DNA of 64,000 bases. Origin: Kingdonia uniflora (Eukaryota; Streptophyta; Magnoliopsida; Ranunculales; Circaeasteraceae). The position numbers and the translations under genes were made by a program. Below the pieces are notes generated by a model. It did no database searches, was not told where the DNA came from, and worked only from the letters and a program-made list of their open reading frames with translations. Shown one piece after another: positions 55,961-64,000 of this stretch; within the stretch, counting starts at the first letter, position 1, and each line of letters starts with the position of its first letter. The stretch is from the NCBI GenBank assembly GCA_014058105.1, contig JACGCM010001747.1:1550001-1614000 (forward strand), written 5' to 3'.

Positions 55961-56984
55961 TCCTTATTTCTTGTAAGAAGTATTTATAAAAGCTTGTCAG
56001 GGACTCTTTCGCGCCTTGATTGAAGTAAAACAAGGATTCGATAGTAATCTCTCGCTCTCTGGCATGAACATAATTGGATTCGAAAAGATACTGCTACTGG
56101 CTGAACATGGTAATGGAGGCCTCTTGAATAGTATGGAACCAACGGAGCGGTTGTTCCTTCAGGCTCATGGTGAATAGCCTACATAGCATGTGGTCAAGTT
56201 TGGAATATAATCCTACTACGGTTTGAAATGTCAAACATGTATAAGCGGGTCAGTCAGGCCTGCATACTGAATAAATTTGGGCATATGAAAAATGTCCGGA
56301 ATGGGCATAACTTCGAGATGAGGGGAGATGGGGTTTATCTCGATTCTATCAAGAGCAAACTTTTAGCCTGGAATGCTAGAATTTATGGCCTGGATCCTGC
56401 TGTTGAGATCGTCCAAGGTGACAAATTCTTAATTCTTACAAGGGGAGTGGTAAGACTGCATATTTGAAGAACAAAATCTCCTTGTCCTTTCGGTCCTAAT
56501 CGATCCTTGACCGGTCTTCTTTCAAGAGGGGCAGTTTGATGTCGAGTGCGTCGACTGCCTTGAGTTGTCGATGCTGAGGATGTTAAGCCAAAATGTTGAG
56601 AGGCTCTGTTTGGGTTTCTGAATTTGGATCGAGAAACAAGAAGCTCGTCTTCCCTTAGTGGATCATCACGTTAAATTATTCTTGATCTATGCTCGCTTCG
56701 AGTGAGTGGAGGGACATTTGCCGACCGGTAAGTCGATCCTGTGTTCTCCACAATCGTTCCATTTCTTTCTGATGTGTTTGACTCTGTTGATCTAAAGTTT
56801 TCCGCCGTTCGTCTCTCTCAGTTTGAAGAGCTTGAGCGTGGATACGCTGATCTTCCATACATTGGGATTTTTCTGCGGCCATTTGTTACTGAAGCTCGAG
56901 CATGGTACCGTAGAGATTAATAATTCCTGGTATTTCCTGATCTCTGACGGTACTGGAATGGCTTCCTAGGTTCATGTTTGTCAT
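55961..56984 (-). pseudogene. C1 gag, 3' part deleted
   Basis: Start MTNMNLGSHSSTVRDQEIPG at 56984, then a coiled stretch (QRIHAQALQTERDERRKTLD) and a decayed capsid region (SLKEQPLRWFHTIQEASITM near 56150, FYFNQGAKESLTSFYKYF near 56000). It then runs directly into integrase: zinc knuckle, protease, RT and RNase H are gone. Confidence 0.65.
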
Positions 56985-57028
56985 CGGATGGTGTTTAGAT
57001 CAGTGACGGTAAAAAAAGTGTGGTAATT

Positions 57029-57044
57029 CCCACAGACGATGCCA
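57029..57044 (-). promoter_or_regulatory. Primer binding site of C1
   Basis: TGGCATCGTCTGTGGG, two bases inside the 5' LTR. Confidence 0.7.
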
Positions 57045-57046
57045 AT

Positions 57047-57529
57047 TGTAGTGGCATATTTTTCAAAAGGAGAATCTTTACAAATACTTATTCGTAAAGA
57101 GAATGCAATAAGCTAGTTAAAACAAGATTTTACGTGGATAACTCAGTAAAGGCTGAGAAAGACCACAACCTCGAGGAGGATTTTTATGTAAAATCTAGTA
57201 AGATGCTAGTTATTACACATTTTGGAGTGATGTTGGGTTTTAAAAGAAAGAATAGTAAGAGATTGCGGTCCTCTAGAATCTATTCTCTGCCTGTATTTAT
57301 AGTCATACAAGAAGTGTTACAAAAAGAAAGAAATAGTCTCTAAATCTGGGGGAGTAGGCAAACTTTGCAGATCTCTAACAGTTCTTTCTTGACCAGGCAT
57401 CAACGGCTACTTTTGGCAAGTCTAGGACTTATAGTAACTTCTAGAATGACGGCCTTCAATCAAGTACGGCTGTCTTCGACTACACTTTGCTGGCAGACTC
57501 TTGTCAAATCTTGGGAATATACTACTACA
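57047..57529 (-). repeat. 5' LTR of C1
   Basis: TGTAGTGGCA...TACTACTACA, 483 bp, with a minus-strand TATAAATA at 57294-57301 as likely promoter. Confidence 0.85.
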
Positions 57530-58712
57530 ACCATCATAATTAATTATGAGTGCGATGCCTTGGGCATAACGGCCTTAAAAAAATTTGGTCTTGCCATCTG
57601 AAGGTGATTATGCAATATATTATAGCATTCTTCTTGTCATTTCATTTTACTATTTATTCAAGCCGTGAATGCGGTATTCTCTTCTGGCTTCTTATCAGCT
57701 TTAGCTAATTCATCCCGATTAATTGCCCTCAAATCCACCACCTGAGTATGAAGTTCCCCATGCTCCCTATTTAAATCTTTCCCAGCTAGAGACTTCTTTA
57801 ACAACTTATCTTGCTTCTTAATAAAAATCACCTTAGCCCTGATAGTTTGCTCGAACCCTTATTCCCTGGTAAGAGCAACATCCAACTTACTTTAGCACTC
57901 CCTTAACCCCTCATTTCCTTTTTGTACATGGCCTTGAGTTCGAGCTACAATTCCCTCCAGCTCTCTTATCCGAGTTGATAGGCTAACTACACCCCCTTGA
58001 ACAAGGGAGACCTTGCCATCAATTTTATTCTTCCTCGAGTGCTCTCCAGCCTCGACGCTTCTGGCACGCGAATTGGCTTGCGCCAATTCGGTCTTTTATT
58101 GTGGCACCCTTTCATTCAACTCATCAAACTTCTGTTGTACCATCCGAAACTCCATATCCTTTCCAGGTAAGGCTGTATTCAACTGCTCAACCGCAACTTT
58201 AGAGGTAGATAGGTCATCTCAAGCTTTCTTTAGCTCACTATTTTTCTCGACCATTTTCTTCTTCAATTGCTCCAGTTCATTTCTAGTACTCACTAGATCA
58301 ACTCGAGTTTGCTTCTGATCGTTCATTTTGTTTATCATTTAGTTCTTTAGACTGTCCACAGAATGACTTAACCCTTCCTCTAATTTTTCTAACACCTGCA
58401 TACGGTATCGAGCCATGTCAGCATCTCTACTCTTTGCCATCAGCGCATCATTCTGGCTTTTGAGATTTGCTGCATATTCCTTCATCTCCGCGAGCTCTTT
58501 TTTCCATTTACTAATTTCGACATCCTTCTCTTCGATCTTTCGAGCAAGGTTGTCAGCAGTTTGGGTTACCTCAACAAACTTGAAATGCACCTTTTTACAT
58601 GTTGATCTTCTCTGTCTTTATTCGCCTCTTTCATCCTAGCAAACTCCTCCACAAATTCTTGGTTACATTGGCATATCTCATCTTCGTGAAAGCGAGCTGA
58701 CTCTAATTTGAC

Positions 58713-59063
58713 CTATGCATCCCAGATACAATATATCAAGTTTGATTCAGGACATTCACTCGATACATACATCTTATTTCTTAAATTTTTTTAATTTTTT
58801 GACAGATACTGTGTAAAACTACTTCTAAACTTAAGGTCGAAGTACAATCTCAGTTGGATGAACAATAACACATACTTCCAATTCTAAGGTACACATTCTC
58901 TATATTCAAATTTATCAATATCTTGCAATTTTGTATACACCATTGAGTGTCATTGCCCATAAACTGATCGCAGATTTTTGGTCTCTTACTACACTCTACA
59001 TTTTACTTTGTCGATCTAGACTAATAAAACATACAAATCAAATATTTCTTACTCTTTCCTAAC
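58713..59063 (-). other. Intron 5 of A3 as3
   Basis: CTACAG|GTTAGGAAAG...GATGCATAG|GTCAAA, 351 bp; phase 0 joins QAKLQ to VKLESARF. Confidence 0.7.
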
Positions 59064-59165
59064 CTGTAGCTTCGCTTGTGAAGACAACAGGGATGTTGAG
59101 GCATCTCTCTCCTTAGCGAGCCCAATCTCTAAATCTTTTATTCCGAGGCACATTTTCTTATGTTC

Positions 59166-59283
59166 CTACAATAAGGTTTACAAAAGCGTCTTTGCCTACA
59201 AAAATCTATCCAACAAACAATATTTCAACAGATTACAACATTCCAAATCATTTATACAATTACAGAGCAACATTCTACTCCAC
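59166..59283 (-). other. Intron 4 of A3 as3
   Basis: GAGAAG|GTGGAG...ATTGTAG|GAACAT, 118 bp; phase 0 joins NEK to EHKKMCLG. Confidence 0.6.
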
Positions 59284-59712
59284 CTTCTCATTCCCTCCCT
59301 CTATACGCTCATTGTCATTCCCCTAGTTGTCTTACACTGTTTGGGGAGAGACACCGTCTAACCCATCTATAACTCTAACAGCAACATCTTCTACCTCATC
59401 ATCTTCCTCCTCCTCAACATAGGTATCCACCATAATGGCATTAACCTCATCATCGGAATACCCCTTGGTTATAAGGTGGCGCCCGAGTCTGTCGCGCTCA
59501 GTAACCACCTCTTCCATAATATTTCTCACTTCTGCTGAAAGATTGTTAATCTCGACCTCTTGAGAAGCATTCTGGGCCTCAAACTGCTTCTTCTCCTTAA
59601 TTAAGTTAGCTTTCAGTAGAGCTACCTTTTTCTCAAGCTCGACTTTCCCCTTTTTCAGCTCAGCTTTCTCATCCTCGACCCCGAGGCATATCCCCTTCAT
59701 CAAGCGGGCGGC

Positions 59713-59796
59713 CTACAAAAGCCAACAACATTGCCCTCACTGTTAGTTCGAATCACTATAAAAAAATTCATTACATATTCAAACAAAATAACTTAC
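59713..59796 (-). other. Intron 3 of A3 as3
   Basis: AAAATG|GTAAGTTA...GGCTTTTGTAG|GCCGCC, 84 bp; phase 0 joins VSKM to AARLMKG. Confidence 0.8.
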
Positions 59797-60138
59797 CATT
59801 TTGCTCACCTCCACCTCCCCATTGAGAGTTGCAAGCCTCGCCCTATACTCTACCTCTTTTAGCTCATCGCCTATAACAGGTTAATCCTCTGTGACCTTCA
59901 CCCCAATCGATTAAGAAGGCTCAACCCTCATATTTTTCGCCCCTCCTTCGACCTTACCACTTCCTATAGTTCCCGAGTTTGAACCATGCTTCAGCATCTT
60001 CTTCTTTGAAAATGCCCGAGCTATCTTGCTCGACGTAATAGACTCTGGAATACCCATAAAGTCCACTCCAAAGGCCTTGGGTAAGCTCACTCACCTCTCC
60101 CCATCAGTTCCCCTTTTCTTATTGCCCTCAGCGCCTAC

Positions 60139-60761
60139 TGCAATGGAAAAATTCTGTAAGCTCAAAATGGCTTGGAATTCACTATCACACCAATAAACCT
60201 GCAACAATATTCTAATAGAAAGTAAGAAATGAAATAAGTGATTTTAGCGGGGAGAACCTATGCATAGGAAAAAAAACCACGACCTCGTGTAGAGGGTTTT
60301 TGTTGAAAGTATATTTATTGCTTGAGGCGGATATCTTATTACAAGTGATTTCTAAAAATAAAAATGCTTGAGTCTTGTAGCTAAGAAGTTTTGATGATTA
60401 TCGAGAATCTAGAATATGTAATTTATAGGCGATCTCTTGTGTAATTTTTCTGGTCCTTGTTTCTTATAGAGCTTTTTCTTTATACAGGCCTTCTCCGCAG
60501 CTCTTCGTCGTGTTGGGGCATGTTCTCCAAACAATGTGCTTAGTGGCGGTTGACTGAGTACTGACGAGTTCGTGTGAGACAGGTGTCTTTAACTGGATAA
60601 AGCTTTTTCAGTTTAAGTTCGGCCCACATTTTTGACCAATTCGTGGGGTAGGTTGAAATGTTTGACTGGGGAAATGTGTTAAAAAAGTATGTACCTGAGA
60701 TGGAGGTAATTTGAACTAGGTGAACTCGACTTTGGGTGAGATCGAGGGATAGGTCCCTACA
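60139..60761 (-). repeat. Solo LTR of an A-like element
   Basis: TGCAATGGAA...GGTCCCTACA, 623 bp, flanked by CCTAC (60134-60138) and CCTGC (60762-60766). No internal sequence adjoins it and A3 as3 exon 3 continues on both sides (GCGCC...CATTAGCCTTG), so it is a solo LTR left by LTR-LTR recombination. Confidence 0.85.
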
Positions 60762-60927
60762 CCTGCCATTAGCCTTGTCAATTGAGACTTCTGAACTTTC
60801 TCGGACCGGCTATTAGCACGTTTCTTTCAGCTAATGCTGAGTTCTTTCAGCATAGTCTCGAGCTCTGTCCCTTCCTGAACAACAATGTCCAACAGAGACT
60901 CCTTCCTCGTCACCCTTTATTGAGGAC

Positions 60928-61013
60928 CTATCGGCCAGCAACACATTATCATCAGCAGAGCAACATACAGCTTCAACATATCAATTTTATACATTATACA
61001 TTGTCATACTTAG
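60928..61013 (-). other. Intron 2 of A3 as3, donor decayed
   Basis: CTAAGTATG...GGCCGATAG, 86 bp as in A1; the donor GT is now CT. Confidence 0.55.
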
Positions 61014-61768
61014 TTTGTTTTATAGTTCTACATAGAAGTTCTATAGGTTCTTCATCACCTCTCTGAAGGTAACCACCCATCATCCATATCACATTATCAT
61101 TCCATGGTCGACCTGCTGAGTTTAGATCGAAGAAACGAGGCCCAGTCGAACTCGTAAAAAAATATGCCCCTCAACTTGCAAAAAAGTTTTTTACCCCATT
61201 AAACTGCAAGACGTCTACCTCTCAATCCCATCCTCCTCCCACAACTTATTCAGAAATTCACAAACATTTTTCACCTCTCACATGTTCCCTTTTAACTGAA
61301 TAGGATGTGCCCCGATGATGTTCATAATCCCTTTTGCCAAATTTCTAAGGGGAAGACTCAACCCGTACTCTAACTGAGATAGGTAACACAAAAAACCCTC
61401 TGCCAGGTCGCCCTAGACGTTTCAGTCAAAATACTCTAACAAGATCGATTCGTCTAAACCCCTATCTCGTTTCTCCCTCTCCAAATTAGCCAATAGAAAG
61501 AAATATTCCTCTCCAGTTGTTATGATACAACTCCTAAAATGCCTACCATCATATTCTACACAACTACCCCATCTTCCCCCTATAGAAGCCTTGGCTTTAC
61601 AAAACTCTTTGAACACATCAGAATTTAGAGGATAGGTTACCAATCTTCCAGGGAAATTTGTAAATTGAAAAATCCCAACTTCTTCGTCCCTATCAGATAT
61701 TACCATCTCAAACTCTGTTGATCGACCAGAAGTTGACGCCTCATTAACAGGAGAAGTCTCCATATCAA

Positions 61769-62010
61769 CTATAAATCAATAGGTGAGGGTTTTGTCCTAC
61801 ACGAACACTCATCACAATCGACCTACATACAGGTCTAGGTACCCATTATTATCTTTTACATATACATTACCTACATATATAAATCTTTTGTATATCATAT
61901 ATCACACAAATTTTTATAGATTACTATAAATGGTAATTTTTAAATTTCCCTAACACCAAAAATGATTTTCAAAAACAACACATTCAAAGTATCATTAATA
62001 CTCTACTAAG
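61769..62010 (-). other. Intron 1 of A3 as3, donor decayed
   Basis: CTTAGTAGAG...GATTTATAG|TTGATATG, 242 bp, same length as in A1; phase 1 joins FDIE to VDMETSPV. Confidence 0.6.
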
Positions 62011-62537
62011 CTTCTATGTCGAAATATGAATCCGACGCAGCGCCAAATCCATCTCTCACAACGCAGTTGTATAACCACCTTAATAACTTAGTTTCTGCAA
62101 CTCTATCTTGCTTTGACTATTGATCACCCTTAATTAAATTCTTACGAGATTCTTTACTATTTTTTCTCATTCCTCTCTCTATGCTCTACAAGTTTCCAGA
62201 AGTTGAGAAACCTTTGAATGACGAAGATAAAGTATTCCATATATTTTTCTTTCTCTAACTACTAGCAGTTACTGGGCCTCGCATGAGCCATCCTCAGTTT
62301 TGGAACTGAGGCATCCCCTTCACATTCAATGTCAGAAGTTATGTACCTATTCAGTAAAAAAATTTCACCATCATTACCCTTTGCCCAATATTTTAATCTT
62401 TTTTCATCCCTCTTTTCCAAATCACCCCTGACCTCCCCACACTCATGATGATACACACTTACACACAATCGGCCTTACCCAGCTTTTACATAAGAGGCAA
62501 AATCAAAAGCTACCTATTTTTTCTATTTTTACCTCTT

Positions 62538-62546
62538 CTACTTATA
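62538..62546 (-). promoter_or_regulatory. TATA-like box of A3 as3
   Basis: TATAAGTAG on the minus strand, about 92 bp before the as3 start. Confidence 0.5.
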
Positions 62547-62691
62547 GAAGTGCTGACGTCATTTCCAAAGGTCTTTAAATTTCAAAAATATTCAAATTCA
62601 TTTTTTACAACAGTCATAAACAACATTAGCAACAATAGGGGACAGATTTAAATTTTATTTTCATTTCATTTCTTTTAAAATTATTCGAACT

Positions 62692-63271
62692 TGTAATGGC
62701 CAAATTTTGTAGCTCAATTCGATTAGGAATTAGCTATCACACCAATAAACCTATTACACTACTCTACTAGAAAGTAAGAAATAAAGACAGGTGCTTTTAG
62801 CGTGGAAAACCTCTGAATAGGTAAAAAAAACACGACCACGTATGGAGGATTTTTGTAAAAGTCTTTTTATTTCTTTGAGTGGATATCTCTATTACAAGTG
62901 ATCTCTAGAATATATAAATGCCTTTGATCTCGTAAATAAGAAGTTTGAGTAATTTTTTTGGTCCTTGTGTCTTCTGGATTTTTTTCTTTATATAGGCTTT
63001 TCCCATAGCTAATCGTCGTGCTGGAGCACGCCTTCCAAATAATATGGTTAATGGTGTTTAACTAGATGACTGATAAGTTTGTGGGAGATAGGTGTCTTTG
63101 ACAGAATAACCTTTTCCAGGTTTAGCTCGATATACGTTCTCGAGTAGTTCGTGGGGCTGGGCAGAATGTTTGACTGGAGTGATGTGGGCTAAAATTGCGT
63201 GAGCCTGAGATGGAGGTAAATTAAACTGAGTGAGCTCAATTATGAGTAAGGTTGAGGAGTAAGCCCCTACA
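62692..63271 (-). repeat. 3' LTR of A4
   Basis: TGTAATGGCC...GCCCCTACA, 580 bp, followed by reverse polypurine tract ATCGCCCCCTC (63272-63282). Confidence 0.85.
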
Positions 63272-63506
63272 ATCGCCCCCTCGTAACCGAAGTCACAAGT
63301 AGCTTTGGTTGAGAAAGAATATGTATATAATCGTAATTTTGAAATGGAGCAATGATGACGTTTGACTGGGTAGAAGTTATGTGATATTGAGAAGTGATGG
63401 GTATTAAATAATGATGCGGATGTATGTGACAGTTTGCATTTGAATAGTTGTGTCCGTAATAAATGATGTCGCCTGGGAAAACGTACCTGAACAATAAAGT
63501 TAAGGT

Positions 63507-63515
63507 TATATAAAG
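63507..63515 (+). promoter_or_regulatory. TATA box of A4 as1
   Basis: TATATAAAG, 63 bp before the as1 start. Confidence 0.6.
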
Positions 63516-63569
63516 GGTACCTTGAGCAACTTGTTGGGAACAATTCTGGCATGCATAACTTTATCTTAA

Positions 63570-63818
63570 ATGGTGAAAACACGGAGTATGGTTCCCGAAG
63601 AGAGAATTGAGTTTGAAGCGCAGCGGTTGAAGTTGAAGTACTTTGGTGATCGGGGCTTGTCGGGAGAGGAAGCAGTTGAAGCTGAGGAAGATTTCTACTA
63701 TAAGTGGAGATTTCATGTCTTCATCTTGACAAGCGAGGAATGTTGGGCCCGTCTCCGCACTCTTGTGGAAGATAGGGTTAGGGGTTTATATACAGGGAAA
63801 GGTATATATGTAGGGTAG
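63570..63818 (+). CDS. as1 of A4, open 82-residue frame with internal deletion
   Basis: Starts MVKTRSMVPEERIEFEAQRL, then KLKYFGDRGLSGEEAVEAEEDFYY. Compared with A1 and A2 about 17 residues including the PTPIPVPP segment are missing in frame. The rest is open: WRFHVFILTSEECWARLRTL, VEDRVRGLYTGKG and a stop at 63816-63818. A Gly-rich block (CGCGGYRRGGDGSGGG) follows at about 63890-63940. Same role unknown as for the other as1 copies. Confidence 0.6.
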   Translation: MVKTRSMVPEERIEFEAQRLKLKYFGDRGLSGEEAVEAEEDFYYKWRFHVFILTSEECWARLRTLVEDRVRGLYTGKGIYVG

Positions 63819-64000
63819 ATAAGTTGATTTTATGTGGTGCCAGGGATTCTAAGGTTGGGCCCTCTTCATCTCTACCAACTCTGCGGTTGTGGTGGCTATA
63901 GAAGAGGCGGTGATGGCAGTGGAGGAGGAGAATTGGTAGGGTAATTCTGCTAAGGCATTTCCATCGTGGTTTTGTGCTCTGAAGACCTTCCATCTTGTTT

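Larger units (their letters stand above)
48410..57529 (-). mobile_element. LTR retrotransposon C1, gag-pol on minus strand, internally deleted
   Basis: LTRs of 482 and 483 bp, flanks ACCGC (48405-48409) and ACCAT (57530-57534); A1 exon 6 shows that the unbroken target reads ACCGC. It inserted in exon 6 of A3 as3. Contains gag start, an integrase end, a 60-bp tandem repeat and the antisense cassette; protease, RT and RNases H are missing. Confidence 0.85.
57530..62446 (-). pseudogene. as3 of A3, exons 1 to 6 (solo LTR inside exon 3, C1 at its end)
   Basis: Start MSVGRSGVIWKRGMKKD at 62446. Exon 1 ends at 62011. Exon 2 (61768-61014) begins VDMETSPVNEASTSGRS and carries the Transposase_28-like domain: LVTYPLNSDVFKEFCKAKAS, EYFFLLANLE, YGLSLPLRNLAKGIMNIIGA and TGPRFFDLNSAGRPWNDNVI in one frame. 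Exon 3 (60927-59797, with the solo LTR) has the FSKKKMLK-type basic patch. Exon 4 (59712-59284) reads AARLMKGICLGVEDEKAELK, GYSDDEVNAI and EEEEDDEVED. Exon 5 is 59165-59064. Exon 6 (58712-57530) is coiled coil (KDVEISKWKKELAEMKEYA, SRDADMARYRMQVLEKLEEG), continued at 48409. Fewer stops than A1 or A2, so this is the best copy to model the gene. Confidence 0.75.
41037..62691 (+). mobile_element. LTR retrotransposon A3, gag-pol on plus strand
   Basis: The most complete A copy: 5' LTR, primer site, gag, protease, RT, two RNases H, integrase, tandem repeat and as3 on the minus strand. as3 is split by C1, and a solo LTR and A4 are also inserted. The 3' LTR, as1 and as2 would lie beyond the window because A4 interrupts the upstream region of as3 at 62692. 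Confidence 0.8.
62692..64000 (-). mobile_element. LTR retrotransposon A4, left end only
   Basis: 3' LTR, polypurine tract and as1 on plus, as in A1; continues past the window end. Left flank GAACT. Confidence 0.75.

Noticed and set aside
60139..60761. 3' LTR of A3
   Set aside because: Orientation is opposite to A3 and as3 exon 3 continues on both sides with a target duplication; it is a solo LTR.
63058..63582. Minus-strand open frame of 174 codons
   Set aside because: Crosses the A4 LTR end, polypurine tract and TATA box; not conserved in other copies.

Overview
The window is a plant nuclear heterochromatin-like block made entirely, as far as I can read, of nested, decayed Ty3/gypsy LTR retrotransposons. 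I see no host gene, tRNA, rRNA or bacterial feature. The organism is best described as a flowering plant with a repeat-rich genome; the species cannot be told. Evidence: TG...CA long terminal repeats, primer sites of the type TGGCRCCGTCTGT, polypurine tracts GAGGGGGCGAT, gag/protease/RT/RNase H/integrase frames full of stops and frameshifts, and 5-bp target duplications differing mainly by transitions. The pol carries a second RNase H after the usual one, a mark of the plant Tat lineage.

Layout (names are mine). Outer element O (gag-pol on -) occupies 1-1326 and 32633-38395. A1 (-; 1327-32632, target duplication CAAAG/CAAGG) sits inside intron 5 of O's antisense gene. B1 (-; 4097-24222, GCTGA/GTTAG) sits in A1 between a TATA box and the start codon of A1's own antisense gene. 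A2 (+; 10678-22184, 5' part lost) sits in B1. B2 (-; 38396-41036) broke O's protease. A3 (+; 41037 to at least 62691) sits in B2, and its antisense gene is in turn split by C1 (-; 48410-57529, ACCGC/ACCAT), a solo LTR (60139-60761, CCTAC/CCTGC) and A4 (-; 62692 to the window end). A and B are related families, C is more distant.

Between pol and the 3' LTR each family carries a cassette on the strand opposite to gag-pol. From the LTR side inward it reads: TATA box, as1 (about 110 codons, start MV-x-TR); in A and B also as2 (about 115 codons, start MVxTRS); a further TATA box; as3, a long gene with a putative gypsy-type transposon domain (Transposase_28-like), a basic nuclear-localisation-like patch, an acidic stretch and a long coiled coil. 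as3 has up to five introns with matching positions in A1, A2, A3 and O; removing introns 3, 4 and 5 keeps reading phase 0 in the copies that have both flanking exons. Introns can survive there because the gene lies antisense to the RNA that is reverse transcribed. A family-specific tandem repeat (160-162 bp in A2/A3, about 56 bp in O, 60 bp in C1) lies where gag-pol and as3 converge.

almost all coding parts are pseudogenes. The main exception is the 112-codon as1 frame of B2 (39461-39799), which is open from end to end.
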